Shown here piece by piece: positions 1 to 12,799 of a stretch of DNA of 64,000 bases; position 1 is the stretch's first letter; every line of letters begins with the position of its first letter. Under the pieces are notes generated by a model, which did no database searches, was not told the origin of the DNA, and saw only the letters and a program-made list of their open reading frames with translations. The stretch is from Acanthopleura granulata (Eukaryota > Mollusca > Polyplacophora > Chitonida > Chitonidae), in assembly GCA_016165875.1 (NCBI GenBank), contig JABBOT010000032.1, forward strand, positions 1,923,613-1,987,612. Reading direction: 5' to 3'. The translations under genes and the position numbers were made by a program.

Positions 1-104
1 TCGTGCGTATTAAATGGATACATTTTAAGCACACTTGGTTTATCTGACGTCTTGTTGTTACAAATATATTTAATTACTTTATCTGAATAAAACTCTCCTC
101 CGCC

Positions 105-476
105 TTAATCAGATGTCATCTTTGCAAGCACATACTACCAACTGAAACCGGTGGGCGGCATAGGTCCCCGAACACGGAGCGTAAGTGTCCTCCTTGTAAC
201 TCTAATAAAATAGGAGACGAGCTACGTTACGTCTTGTCATGCTTCCACTTCTAAAATTCAAGGGAAAAGTACCTCCCACGTGAATACACAATGGGAGCTA
301 CGTTACGTCTTGTCATGTTCCCACTTCTAAATTCCAGGAAAAAGTACCTCCCACGTGAATACACAATGGGAAGTTTAACTACTGGTTTTTTGGAAATTTT
401 CCTTGCTGAAAATTATAACAGGTTAAGAAATATAAGCCTCTTTTTAACAGATATATTGTTACACTTCCAAAAGTAA
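105..476 (+). pseudogene. LINE C-terminal fragment (CxxC zinc-finger region)
   Basis: Frames here read ERKCPPCNSNKIGDELRYVL, then REKYLPREYT and a short helical tail ending at a stop near 476. The CPxCN...GDE.+Y.L.C block followed by R+KYLP is characteristic of the region after the reverse transcriptase of many invertebrate non-LTR retrotransposons. The block is interrupted by a 76-bp tandem duplication (221-371), so the second half is present twice. No RT domain is present upstream inside the window. Confidence 0.55.
221..371 (+). repeat. 76-bp tandem duplication, two copies
   Basis: Unit 1 (221-296) and unit 2 (297-371) both begin GCTACGTTACGTCTTGTCAT and both end TGAATACACAATGGGA, with a few mismatches and single-base gaps between them. 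The duplication lies inside LINE-derived sequence. Confidence 0.9.
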
Positions 477-479
477 TAC

Positions 480-2280
480 TTCATTTTAACCGTAACATAT
501 TCTGTCACTCTTTAGAACTTCACTATTCCTTACAACATTCCACTATTAATTTTGATTCTCTTGTATGTACATTGTATATTTGTATTGTTCGTTTGTTAAT
601 ATAATTGATTGTGTATAAATATTTTTATATTTCAGATGAGTGAAACCCGCCAATTGCATAATTTGTGTGTTTCCCCCTTGTGTAACATTGGTGACCGGAG
701 TGTGAACTAATAAAGTAAAAAGAAAAATGTAGCTGTAATTCCCTTGGTTTGTGAAAACACTAATCAGTCACCCTGTCGGCGACTCTCTCAGAAGTTGGGA
801 TATCTAGGCGTGACGGTGAGGGATATTTTCCAGTGTCCGAATAATTAGACTGTTCGAAAAATTAGAAGAATAACATGTTTTCAACAAAAACAGTTGTTTT
901 TTCTTACTTACCCTGATTAGGGGGATTCGCTCTCTGAAGGGGGTTACCTATCGTGAACAGACATTCCTCTGCTAATTGTACAATGCCACCTACTATAAAT
1001 TTTGCACGGCTGCTTGTTCAGACTACCTAAGCAGACCCATTAACTGAAACGACAAACTTAATCACCCGACCTGGGTGCCGTTGGGGGGGGGGGGGGGGGT
1101 TATCAACACATTCCATAAGACTTTACTCAGAAATGTCAAGATAAAACACCAGTTTACGCTTTTATGGAGCATGATAAGTTTTAAAATTTATCATAAATAG
1201 GTTAATATGTTCAACCTTTTAAGTGGAGGCAGGACAGTTCTTGATTCAGCTTAATTGGCAAACAATTTAATGATGAATTTTGTCACACATAATGCTCCTC
1301 CAGACGTGTTGGTCTTTTCCCTCCTTTGACTTTTTGAGACGATTGGGTGGTAAAACACTTCTTTTCTGGCTTATTTCTCAACATGCTGTGGAGCTCGGTA
1401 TGTTGCTAAATATTTACATGTAGCTAAATAATTAAGCTAAAAACGATCCCACAAATATTTGATATACCGTTTAGTTTTAAAGATATTAGTAAAAGAACAC
1501 CAACGATTTTTTTTTAATTTTTGAAAGTTTTAACTTTAAATGATCACTCTAAGATGAATGCTAAAAATCTGTGCGATCGGTTTTAGTTTAAATAGTCAGT
1601 TATTTACTTGGGGAAAAAACCGAAAACTTTTTCAAAATTCTACCATATGTATATGGGTGTGGGTGTGCGTGTGTGAGGGTTGTGTGTATGTATATATATT
1701 TTACCTGGGGTAAGAGATTATTTTGTCTTGAAATATTTTATATAGGATTATCTTGGGTACCACATAGCTAGCAACAGATTTCTCACAATAGCATTTTCTC
1801 CTTCAAATGAGTCTCTGCACAGAAGCAGAATTTTAAAAAAATTTGCCTTTATTTATGTCTGTGTTTGGTTGAGACAGTAATAAAGCAAGATCGACCCACA
1901 GTCTGTATATTTCATGCTGCTTTTCATATCAGTTTGTTTTGTCTGATACAGTAGCTTCTATACGAGTCACGTATACGACTCATTTATCACGTTCTTGTAA
2001 CGGATTATGCAGGTTTTCTCTAATACTGACTTACAGGGTCATTTCCGATAGATTTCATATCATATAAGTCTCCTGTTTGTATACAGACAACATACTTCAA
2101 AAACCAAATTGTTGGATCCGACCCAAAAGTATATGTAAATATATGTATTCCACTGATATTATGTTCATGTACTATATATGTATTTATCTTTCAAAATTTG
2201 TCTTGAGTTACGCTGTATGTATTGTACAAAATCATTTCCAAGGGTTTAGCCACTTTACACTCGTAGTTTAAATGCTGCTG
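480..2280. other. Non-coding stretch with no supported gene
   Basis: AT-rich sequence without a convincing ORF or RNA gene. It contains a run of 17 G at 1083-1099 and a TG-rich patch near 1650-1700. The small ORF at 2077-2271 has no protein-like features. Confidence 0.6.
1083..1099. repeat. Poly-G run of 17
   Basis: Seventeen consecutive G, a mononucleotide tract. Confidence 0.95.
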
Positions 2281-3740
2281 AAAGGGTATAAATTTACCAT
2301 AATCACCTTTTTATCCATGCATAGACGTTTTAAGGGTGTATTCAGTGTCTTCAAATGGTATAAATATGATATAAATACGAAATGGAACAGGAATCTATCC
2401 AGTTTCTAACCTTTAGGGTATAAACTTTCAAAATGGGTGTTAAGAAGGTGTGCATTACGTTGTGGTTACTCTTGCGTTATATCCAAAGTAAGTTGTCCTT
2501 CTCGAAGCTTTTACTATATGCATATCTTTTATTCAGAGCATAACACTATGGGATTTCTTTCTATCTTAAGCTAATGTCAATTTTATAGTAGTTTGAGAAT
2601 CACACCATCCATGTATTAATGTATAATTTTCGCTGTGATAAAATACTGTTTCACAATATTGTAAAATGTTTGCGTCCTATGGTTAAAATGAAGTTAAATA
2701 AATAGTTGGGATGCTGACAAACAGGTGTGGAACTTGCATTAAAATGATATTCTGTGGTGATATACACCCATACCACAACCTTCCATGTTGTTGTATAGTT
2801 AACAAGGGCACTAACTGACTAAAAACACCCTTTCGACGCCTTACCAAAATCCAACCAAGCGTAAATTTTGTAGTGTAACAAAGGTGTCTTCCTAAACTTG
2901 AAAGAATGCTTATATGTTAAGTAGCACTTTTTTACATTTAGAAAGACTGAGGTAAGTTATTTATTATTTTTTCCTTATTTGTTTGATTGGTATTTTGAGC
3001 TGTACTCAAGACTGAGGTAAGTCAGTTGTTACATTACAGAAAGGTGTATACCGACGTTTTCATCACTAAAACAGATTTACAACTTAGGTCATAAACTTTT
3101 CTGGTTTTGTCAGAGTTGCCACTTTTATGGTAGTTCAAAACATGTAAGCTGTACCAGAAGACATTAGACCAGGGATACCAGCATGAAAACATTCTGAATC
3201 TATGCCCTAATCGGTAATCGTCTTCATTACGGTGTTAAAGGGCCTGCATTTTAGATCACTTAACTGTCCAGGATTCAAGACTCTATTACCGGTACAAAAA
3301 ATGCCGTAAATTACCTGTCGATATTTATGATAATGCAGGAACAGAAATTTTCTGCCTGGTCTCTGACTCTCATGTATATAGCCTCACATGTAGGCTAAAC
3401 GCTATCATGTCTGACCCTCCTGAGTTTGCTTATTGAAATAAGATGCATTTAAGGTCTATGTTATATAGGCCTATATTGACTAAAATAGAAACTATACCCT
3501 GATAAATGTTATGTTCTTATGAATGCTTACCCTATACATGTATTTAACAAATACACGACGACATATATATCTTTAAAATTTTCAGTCTACACCCTTTCCA
3601 TAAGGTATTAATTCACACCATTTCCAAAAGGAGTTAATTGACAACCTTTTCTAAAAAGTGTCGATTCAAACCCATTCCAAGCCATTTATACCCAATATGG
3701 GTGTATATTGACACCATTTTAACTAAGGGTGTATGGAATA
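2280..3740. repeat. Candidate non-autonomous element with degenerate subterminal repeats
   Basis: At 3570-3740 a motif like ACACC(A/C)TTTCCAAAAGG recurs about every 30 bp (CACCCTTTCC, CACCATTTCC, ACCCATTCC, CACCATTTT). At 2280-2470 the reverse-complement words occur (AAGGGTGTATTC, AAATGGTATAAAT, AATGGGTGTTAAG). Opposed arrays at both ends of about 1.45 kb resemble the subterminal repeats of a DNA transposon derivative. No transposase and no clean terminal inverted repeat were seen. Confidence 0.35.
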
Positions 3741-3744
3741 ACCA

Positions 3745-4905
3745 AGTACTGTTTCTTCATTTCTGTGAGGAGATGCCATGCTTTTAAAAATTATTTCACT
3801 CATATAAGGGCAAGGTAGGAAAGGCAGGCAGGCAACCTGGTACAAAAGCCAGCATAATAGAGAATTCTATGCAGGTGGGTCGAACCGGGCTATTACATGC
3901 AGAAAACTAGTTCCTGTGACTTCTTCGCTTGGTCCGGAGTATTTACATATAGGTGAAGCACAATGATTGTAGTAGTGTTCCTCGTGTGACATTTTTGATT
4001 GCTGTTAGAAGAATTTGTCACTTAGTGTTCGAGGCTGCATCAAAATAGTGGTGACACGGGGACCATAAACGATACATTGTTATGAACTTACCAGACTATT
4101 GTTCAGAGTCAGGTGAACTGAATTGAATGGCATTTTACGAAAGACCGAAGATACTTCTGTCGAAATTTTATGGTAGGAAACCAGGCACTCTGAGAGGAAA
4201 ACCGGAAATCTTTTATTTACATATTTAGGTTGTTGGCAAATATCCCCACGCATAAATAAGAATGAGCTGCATTTGAACTCACAGTACCCTCAAAAAATTA
4301 TGTGAAATCTTTGGCTATCAAAGCTAGCAAAACTGCATCGGACTCCCAGACCTCGTCAGTAAGAGACTGAAACCAAGTTACCCACAGCTGGTTGGGATGT
4401 GCAGGTATCTCCTCACCTGCATTATTGCGTTGGGCATAGTGGTTTAAACAGCTGTTTTTGTCTGGACTTTATATCGTAAAACTGCAAGAATCCCTCTTGA
4501 TTTCATTACAGATATTAAAACACTATCAACAAAATATTATAGACAGCACTGGTCATATAAAACCAGTCTGTTATAGCTGTAATCCTACTCCACATTGTGG
4601 TTTATATATAAAAAGCAATCATGCCAATGTTTGGTTATCACATCTTTATTTGCCAGTACTTATCAAAATACTATTTGAATACAGGTTTAATTTTCACCCG
4701 GCATGCCATTTCATGACATTTTTGCAGACATACAAGCATATATGTAACTCCCATACGTTTACTCCCGTGTCTTTTGTGACATTTATGGAATGCGATTTCT
4801 AGTAATACACTTTGAACAAACTACCATGAACACAAGAATTGAAGTTGACAGAGCCTTGGAGGCTATTCACTAAGTACAAAATAAATCCCGGGCGAGTGGC
4901 ACTAC
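3745..4905. other. Non-coding stretch with no supported gene
   Basis: The 114-codon ORF at 4458-4802 lacks a recognisable domain and does not look like part of a multi-exon gene. No repeats stand out. Confidence 0.5.
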
Positions 4906-4911
4906 ATCGTC

Positions 4912-5240
4912 ACGAAGAATCAAAACTGAGTATGGAAAACAATTAGTTGTAACTTGGACTCGAAGTCATGTGTATTTATAACAGTATATATACGGCAAAG
5001 GGCGATCTGGTTTCCAAGGAAACAGCGGATATGAACAAATATACGTCGAGACACATCATCAAACCTGTATCTATGTATCCACCCAAACTTAAAACCGTAC
5101 GTGGAAAGAATTCGAAATGTAGCCTAGACACGAAGTCATGTATTTATACAGATATATAGTGAAAATTGTGATCTTAATACCACGGCAACCGCGGAAATGT
5201 ACAAATGTAAGTTGTGTCACATCATCAAACCTGTATGTAT
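4912..5240. repeat. Degenerate tandem duplication, period about 165 bp
   Basis: Two diverged units share ACGAAGTCATGT, a TATATA block, a GGAAAC/GCAACnGCGGA block and CACATCATCAAACCTGTAT in the same order (4912-5075 and 5080-5240). Confidence 0.6.
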
Positions 5241-5307
5241 CAAAACTGCTTTTTGTCCTCTAATACACTTTGAAAGGCTTTTTAGCTGTTTCTTGAAGGG
5301 CCTTGAA

Positions 5308-5665
5308 GGTTCATTAAAAAGATTACAAAATCCTGGCTTGAAAACAAAATCCTGTTTGAAATTTGTATGCATTATTTGCTGAATTATCTTCGTTTGAAGT
5401 GTAGACAATGTTGCTCCCGACCGGAGATTTGGAGGCGCCCATACTTTTAACCGTGCAGGAGTTTGACCAATCAGAGAGCCAGGAGATATCAGCTGTTTAT
5501 AAGCTGTCATGTTTGTGACGTAAATCTTCTGAGTTGACTGTCAATGTAACATGTAATAACATAGGAGGAAGACATTATTTTAATGTTATATGTTTTAATT
5601 ATAACAAGTACATGTGTGAAGAACACTGCAAAGTATATCCAGACCATTGTGTTGTGGCAGGAGTA
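5308..5665 (-). repeat. Dispersed repeat, inverted partner of 9197-9534
   Basis: The reverse complement of this block aligns along its length with 9197-9534, including CCATTGTGTTGTGG / CCACAACACAATGG at one end, the CAGCTGATATC region, and TTCATTAAAAAGATTA / TAATCTTTTTAATGAA at the other. The ORFs in both copies share the frame STLQTKIIQ, but that follows from the shared repeat and is not evidence of a gene. Confidence 0.8.
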
Positions 5666-5731
5666 AATTTCTTGATCGCTTCATGTTACAAATTATACAT
5701 TTAGATCTGTATAACAAACAATGCATAAGAC

Positions 5732-5792
5732 TAAATGTGGCACGAATTTTGTTGAGAATAATAACAAGAAAAAAGTAATCATAGACTGGTAA
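5732..5792 (+). repeat. 61-bp exact direct repeat, copy 1
   Basis: Base-for-base identical to 7651-7711, while the flanking sequence on both sides is unrelated. Confidence 0.95.
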
Positions 5793-6569
5793 ATGCTTCT
5801 TCAGAGGATCATGCAACCTGTTCAAAGGCTTAATACTATCTTCTCAACTATCACTGGAACTGTCTGCACATGTACTTGTATCACTCGCGTTTACAGCTGC
5901 TAATAAATCAAGTAAAAAATGTTATTCTACTGTAAGCTGGTTTATGTACTTATTATTTACTTATGAGGTTCCCTTGTGACTTCACCCGTAAACCTGGTCA
6001 CCATGATATGAAAAAAGTCTTGAGTATTGCATTAAACACTCATCAAATAAATACAGCAATAAAAATGGCATTGGTGGACAACAATGCCAGCATTCAAGCC
6101 GTGATGTAATTTCTTCAAAATGACAGATAACCGGAAACACAATGAAAAGTATACATTTTTTGTCAAACTTTGACAATTTGGGTAAGAAGTATTGCCATAT
6201 TTCAATACAGGGCACAAATTTACACAAGATAATATTTGGCTCATTTTATGACAAACCTCGGAAGAAAATTTAACAGAACTGAAAAACTAACCCTTTAACC
6301 ATGTCAACACAGCTATAACAGCTTACAGTAATTTGCACGTAAATCGAAATTAAAACAATAGATGTGTTATTGAGAAGGCTTTAAGGCACATAACAGCTCC
6401 ATTTATAAGTCATTTATAAATTATTCCTAAATGCAAGTAAAACTCAATACATGATAATCAAACCCTGCCGTAAATCTCGTCCAGCCAATCTTTCCAGTTT
6501 ATCACTACATAGCACCACTTTAAAGCTTGTGAAAGACTTTATATTTCCCTGTATTGTTTTAGCGATAAG

Positions 6570-7123
6570 CTAAGGCAGATAGGTCACATCACTTCTATAT
6601 CTAACAAAATATCTAGGAACAATGGTATAATAAACCGTATTAGAAACTTCTTGAATACAAATACTCCCCACATTCTGCACTACTTCCTCATCTTTCCGTA
6701 CACTTATACTGTGCAAATCTCATCTGGGACAACACCTTCCCAACTCACCTCCAGCATTTACTGCTGCTATCAAAACATGCGTTGAGATATATTGCCTTTT
6801 CACATAGACTAGAACACACCGAACCAGTGTTTACAAAACTTAAAATTCTTAATATCTTTCAATTAAAACAGTTTGACTCTGCTGTAATATCTCACCGATT
6901 TATGCATCACCCACAAAATATTCCTATCTACATTCATCCACATTTGACAAGGCAATTAAATATTCAGAATTATCCGACCCAGAATCAAAACTACAATCTT
7001 TCTATTCCACTCTACCATACAAAGTATACCCTTCGCACATTACGGGGTACGGGGCCTTGGGAATGGAACAAGTTAACATTCGACCTGAAGACAACAATTT
7101 TTTTCTTCCCTTTTCAAGTCTAA
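6570..7123 (+). pseudogene. LINE reverse-transcriptase C-terminal fragment
   Basis: One frame reads SISNKISRNNGIINRIRNFL, then LHYFLIFPY. A frameshift near 6705 follows, then YCANLIWDNTFPTHLQHLLL, then ALRYIAFSHRLEHTEPVF and later LRTLRGTGPWEWNKL, ending at about 7123. The K(I/L)S+..GI..R.+.FL ... L..LY...I.PYL.YC...W....(4-6)..+LQ..LLL.K+ALR arrangement and the terminal RGTGPWEWN(K/S)L match the thumb and C-terminus of many invertebrate LINE RTs. The RT catalytic core is absent. The element family within the non-LTR group is not resolved. Confidence 0.7.
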
Positions 7124-7238
7124 AATGAAAGAAACATGTCCTCTCTCTTCCATGGATACGCGCTTCATCCTTGATGTCACGTATATATATTTTTAATATG
7201 TAAGCATGTTCTGCATTATGGTATGTCTTTAATTGATT

Positions 7239-7400
7239 TGATCACCGTATGGGCGAAGGTCCGCCAGCAACCTGCGGATGGTCGTGGGTTTTCCCAGGGC
7301 ACTGTCCAGTTTCCTCCAACCATAATGCTGGCCGCCATCGTCTAAGTGAAATATTCTTGAATACGGCCTAAAACACCAATCAAATAAATAAATGAATAAG
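7239..7400 (+). mobile_element. SINE family 1, 5'-truncated
   Basis: It contains the body block CCAGCAACCTGCGGATGGTC, the CACCATAATGCTGGCCGCC-like block, GTGAAATATTCTTGA and TACGGCxTAAAACACCAATC, followed by an AAATAAATAAAT tail. The tRNA-like head is missing. For a full copy see 57522-57771. Confidence 0.85.
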
Positions 7401-7650
7401 ATTGCACCATACACATGTGGCCTACTTTGCCACGATTCATCAGTTGTTTGGGAGAGAAAAAGTTTTTAGCTGGACTTTATTCCCGCCAGACTATTAAAAT
7501 AGTCAGTAAATATTTCTGTATGTTCTTAAAGATATGGAGAATAAAAAAATAATCAATCAAATAGTTGCCGTGCATGGTCTGTAGCCTTAAAGTGTTAAAT
7601 GTAACTAGGCAAATTTCACATGCTGTTCAATTACAATGTATAGGTTCGTG

Positions 7651-7711
7651 TAAATGTGGCACGAATTTTGTTGAGAATAATAACAAGAAAAAAGTAATCA
7701 TAGACTGGTAA
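7651..7711 (+). repeat. 61-bp exact direct repeat, copy 2
   Basis: Identical to 5732-5792, 1.9 kb away in the same orientation. It begins TAAATGTGGCACGAATTTTG. Confidence 0.95.
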
Positions 7712-9196
7712 GATGTATTCCACCCTTCCCTCCTACCAATTAAACTTGCCGGCAAATTTGATTTCGAGATAAACCTACGGTAAATCTTCAACCTTTTCTA
7801 AAAAAACTAAAGCAGTTTTAGCAGGGTATGTGTAGAGTTTTTGTAAAAATGAAGCTCAAATTTTCTGTTTGAGTCACCATGGGTGTAAGCTTCATAAAAC
7901 TAAGACAAATGTTTCTCTAGACTCTATAGTTCTCTAAGAAAAATGTGGAAATATTGCTTCCAGCGGTGGTTGATAAGGTTGAAGAATTAGGGTATAGCAG
8001 TTTGTTTGACCAGTACAGGGGCTTAACAGAGAGTATGGTTTTAGCAGTCTACAATGAATACTGCCCTCAAAATATGCTGTACACATAGGTACCTTTATTA
8101 AATGCAGACTTGCATCAAGATAACCTCAAAGGTTGACTTCCAGTCAAATCTGCAAGAAAACAATCTTTCATTAATCAAAAAATGTGCTTTATTAAAACAG
8201 TAACTGAGCCTCAACACATTAACCTATTTCTGTATGGGTCCAGTTAAACACTCTTCAAACCACTCACAATCTTCCAGGAAAAAGAACAAAAATTAAAACA
8301 AAGTAACACACAAACAGTCAAACAAAAACAAAATGGTACCATATTATATTACTGGTGTGTCAGTATTATACCTGTATTTGCCGGGAGATGTTTACAGTTT
8401 TTACTCATGAACTGTTGTGGGCACAAATCAGGCACAAACCTTATGTCAAAGGGAAAAAATAAACTTGACAGTCGTTAATACTCACAGGCATTTTCGCATA
8501 ATTTATTCATTTCCCTGTTGCCAATAACTCATAAATTTGTCATTTACATTCCACCAGATTTTGGGGCAGAAGAAACATGAATGCGCACAGTAACCATGCT
8601 CTTTTATTGCAGCGGTGCACATGAATGGTGATCAGTTGTCCGCCACACTATTGTATATAGCCAGTCAGGGAGTTTAATCTGTGGGGTGACTTTTGTTCTG
8701 GCCCTGAAACCCGACAGGAGTGTGGGAAGATGCATTTAAGAACAATCTTGTAAGCCATTTCTGTGATTTGTAGCAATTTGTATAAATGTGAATGTGCGGG
8801 GGTAATAGAGTTACATTGAATGGGAGGGCAAATCTGAAAGTGCATCCTTGTGGTTATCACATATATACAAAGTTTAAATTTACATACATAAGGTTACGGG
8901 CATGATGAAATGTTTAATGTGAAAGGCAGCTCAAATTAAGTTTTCCACAAAGGCTAGACAATATTATGTTCATTTCGGTAAAATATTTTTTCTAACAACC
9001 ACTACGGCAGCGGAAACTGACATTTGACCACGCTCCATTGACTAGCATGAAACGCCGCCATTCTGTCTGGGCTGTGATGTAACGGTACCAAGCGGGGATC
9101 ACTCTTATCACCTGAGCCTGTGGTAAGCTGGTAGGATTGTGTTTGTAATTTAAGTATATATGTCAGTTTATAAAATGAAATGCTCCCGAAACTTAC
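7712..9196. other. Non-coding stretch between repeats
   Basis: No ORF with protein-like features and no further repeat was recognised between the 61-bp repeat and the inverted dispersed repeat. Confidence 0.5.
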
Positions 9197-9534
9197 CACC
9201 TCCACAACACAATGGTCAGGAAATACATTGCAGTGTTACTCAAGCATGTACTTGTTATAATTAAAACATATACCGGTAACATTAAAACTCCCTATGTTAT
9301 TACATGTTACACTGAAAGACAACATTTACGTCACAGCTCATAAACAGCTGATATCAACTAACTCTCTGATAGGTCAATCCCTCACAAGCTTAAAATCATG
9401 GCGCCTTCAGATCCCCCGTCGGCATCACAATACTCCACACTTCAAACGAAGATAATTCAGCCAAGAAGTCATACAAATTCAAACAGGTTTTTACCTTCAA
9501 AATGGAATTTTATAATCTTTTTAATGAACACTGC
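9197..9534 (+). repeat. Dispersed repeat, inverted partner of 5308-5665
   Basis: Diverged reverse complement of 5308-5665. The ORF starting at 9398 lies within the repeat and is not supported as a gene. Confidence 0.8.
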
Positions 9535-9635
9535 CGCAGTCATGAGCTGTTTTCTACTCCAACTGGGAATATATATTCAGTGCTGTCAGATTTTAGCTCT
9601 ACTTATCCAAGAACAGAAGACGTCATGTATTAGTA

Positions 9636-10215
9636 ATTTGTTCGACGTCCGTCCGTCTGTCTGTGCTTTCTTTCAAAATGCTACTTCTCCTACAGTTTTT
9701 CTTTGATTTCAAAGAAACTTAGTTGAAGTATAGACGACATCAAGATACATAATTCTTGGTATCGATTTTCTAATTCTATGATTGTTTGTTCGTCTGTCTG
9801 TCAATTTATCCTTCATGTTGACATTTGCTTCAAAACTTTACTCCTCCTACAGTTTTTGTCCACTCTCAACGAAACTTGGTTGAAGTGTAGACAATATCAA
9901 GATACATAATTAATAGTGTCGATTTTTAATTTTGATGATCTGTTGCAAGTCTGTTTATCCAGTATATGTTAATATGTCTTCTGAAACGTTACTCCTACAG
10001 TTTTAGACTGATTTCAACAAAACGTGGTTTAACTGTAGACTACATCGAGATACATAATTTGTAGTACTGATTTTCCATTTGATGATAGGTTGTCCGTCTG
10101 TATATCCGCCATACGATAACAATTCTTTCAAAATGATGCTAGTTACTCATGCATTTTTTTTTCAAACTTCAACTAAACTTGACACAAGTGAATCAAGTTA
10201 AGGTGAATCAAGGTT
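9636..10215 (+). repeat. Array of about 125-bp diverged units, four copies
   Basis: Each unit carries the ordered words ACTCCTCCTACAGTTTTT, TTTCAACGAAACTTGGTT, AGTGTAGAC.ACATCAAGAT, ACATAATTCGTAGTATCGAT, TTTCCATTT.GATGAT and GTTGTCCGTCTGTCTGT in variants. The same unit recurs at 19.03, 23.7, 35.94, 52.95 and 57.78 kb, so it is a dispersed family whose members are internally tandem. Confidence 0.85.
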
Positions 10216-10219
10216 GCCT

Positions 10220-12744
10220 GCACTAATTCTCTCATTGTGGTTTTCAGCTGCTGACAGATGAAAAAAAAACGATGTTAGTTTATAAGCATGTTTTACAATA
10301 GTTTTAACAACAAAAAACATTAAGTGATATTAAAAATTCCATGGTGTACTGAAGACATTTCAGTGTGAATGTTAACAGTTTGGAACACGTACTGCATCTA
10401 AACGGTCACATACTTTACCATTTTGATCACAATACCATCTGGCAAAGACTGAAATATCCCGGCGATTCCAACTCAGAAGTCAATACTACATTGCATTTCA
10501 CACATCGCTATGTTGGATATTATTATGATCAATCAAAGAATTGCTATACATTTGACATGTACCAAGACAGCAACAGTATCTGATTAATTCATAGTTAAAT
10601 CAGTATTTAACACGGAATGTAATCCACATTGAAAGGACTAACTATAGGCCCTAAAAGCATGGCCTGAGAATGATTACATAAAAGCCTATTGTTTTGTTAT
10701 ATCTACTGGATTAAGACGATTAACACTGATCAACACGATCTCAGCGGACGATCAGACTCAACGTAACTTGTATTCCTGACGACAATCGGATGGGTTCCCC
10801 CTGGTTAAGTAAAGCTTATAGCGTTAGATATTATATCTAAACAGGGCTCTCTGCCAGAGGTACAAGTTAGGATTGGGTTGGAGAGAAGACTAGTCAGGAC
10901 CTAAGTCCTGGTTACTCTCCATGTTACACGTATAACAAATAAATGAACAGTTGTTGACTAATTGAGGCTTGGCGTGTTTCTGTTGTTCCGTTGTGATAAC
11001 CAACATAACGCACAATGATTGGACAACTTAACAACTGACCATGCCGGTCAGAAATATATATATGGGCGTACTCCCGGTCATATTATTACAAGAAAAATAC
11101 AGCTAGAGTACTTTGTCTACGTCTCAATGTTAAAGTCCATATAAAGCTTGTTTTTGAGGCCAAGATTCCCATGCAACGGCGAGTAACGTAGTTTACTATA
11201 GCAGTACAACAACCTGTTTCACAAACTTGAAGTAGTAACAAACTCTACTTCACTGTCTCTGCAAACTACAATACGTATGTTGTTTTTTTTAGGGTTATGG
11301 AATGAAAAGAATCAGAGAATTCTGGTTGGCTAAAAACACATATACATCCTGTACCTGTAAGACATAAAGATGTTGGTTCTGACTACCCTAAATCTGCAAC
11401 TCCAGGCACATCTAAACAAAAAGGCGAATGATGTGTCAATAAAAACAAGCAATGAAATTAAATGATTATCCAGATATCGTTCGGAGTAAATCCATACATA
11501 AAGTACATACTTCATGTCGAAAAGTTCATTCAGCTAAGAAAAACAGCCATAATGGCGTCAAAACTCTGATTTTGAAACACAGATTTTAACGAGAAATGGA
11601 TATTGAAGTCATGTAACGTTTTCAAAATTTTTAAGTAAATTAAGCAATTAATTATCACATTCACAGGATTCTATACGTATATACATGTCGCAATATACAA
11701 AAAAGCACTCTTTTTTGATGATGTAAATGATGACCTATACAAATGCATTAAACAATATAAGTTTTATATCATTCCCCATGATGCTTGGAAGGGCATGATT
11801 GTCAGAGCGTCACTGTGAACGTGGATGTGGAGCTCTCCACCTGATAGGTTTCATGTTATGTGCACAATGTTGCTTACGGATGACTGTTTGAGAATGCGAT
11901 GATGAGCTACTAGTGAAAACTGAGATTCTTTTACGTTGGGCAGAGCTGTTGTTATCAGAATGCTGTGATTTGCTTAGATTTGTACAGCTCCGTATTGAAA
12001 AAAAATTACACAAACCCGGCTACATAATGTGTATTAATCTCATTCCCATGCTTTCAACCTATGAAATGTGCTGAAGGTGCTGTGTAACTAATTACATACG
12101 AAAAATATGTCATTACACCATATAACACAAGATCATCTGAACTCATTTCTCAGGAGAATGACTGATTACCTGCATCTGATTTTCTTATCAGGAGGTCAGT
12201 CAGTAATTCTTAAAATTTGAAAACATTCAACATGTAAGTCTATTATTCCGGATAGAGAGGCATGAGAGATGAGAATGAGATGTTAATTTGCTACATATAT
12301 GCAGGTAGAATCACTCATACCTCTCTGTGATTATTTTTGAAAATAACAAAAACAGCACTAACAGATGAAAAACTGCAAACACAAAAATCTCAACATTATA
12401 CAAATACTCATCTTCAGTGGATATGTCTGCCAGCTTCTTTTCTTTCCACTTGTTAACTATCCCACCTCCTACGGCCAACAAAAGCTGGGAGACGTGGGGA
12501 TTGGTCAAAGTGTAACTTTGTGTGAATTAAGTATCAAAGAGGTCATTCGTTTATTCTATCTTTGGAAACAAAATACATATTTACTGACCTTGTTTTACAT
12601 AATGCTGTTTTGTTTTTGACTAGTGTCATAGGGTAATTTCATGAAATAGTGACCCCACAAAAGGCGACAGATTTATAAACCACGGTAACAGGTTTAACTT
12701 TATTGATTTTAAAGAATGTCATTATAATTTTAAAAGGGCGTCTG

Positions 12745-12746
<2 letters not shown>
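10220..12746. other. Non-coding stretch with no supported gene
   Basis: The ORF at 10365-10583 (72 codons) follows a possible acceptor (ACATTTCAG) and reads HFTHRYVGYYYDQSKNCYTF near its end, but I recognise no family and do not call it. Nothing else coding is seen. Confidence 0.45.

Positions 12747-12796
<50 letters not shown>
12747..12796. repeat. (AT)25 microsatellite
   Basis: Uninterrupted AT dinucleotide repeat of 50 bp. Confidence 0.95.

Positions 12797-12799
<3 letters not shown>

Noticed and set aside
600..730. LTR-like words (ATTGGTGACCGG and AATAAAG nearby)
   Set aside because: No matching second LTR, primer-binding site or target duplication could be shown.
4458..4802. 114-codon plus-strand ORF
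   Set aside because: Composition and lack of motifs are those of random AT-rich sequence.
9398..9706. 102-codon ORF beginning MAPSDPPSASQ
   Set aside because: Lies in a dispersed repeat whose inverted copy at 5.3-5.7 kb has the same partial frame.
10365..10583. 72-codon ORF after a possible acceptor, reading HRYVGYYYDQSKNCYTF
   Set aside because: Looks mildly protein-like but has no family match or partner exon; not enough to call.
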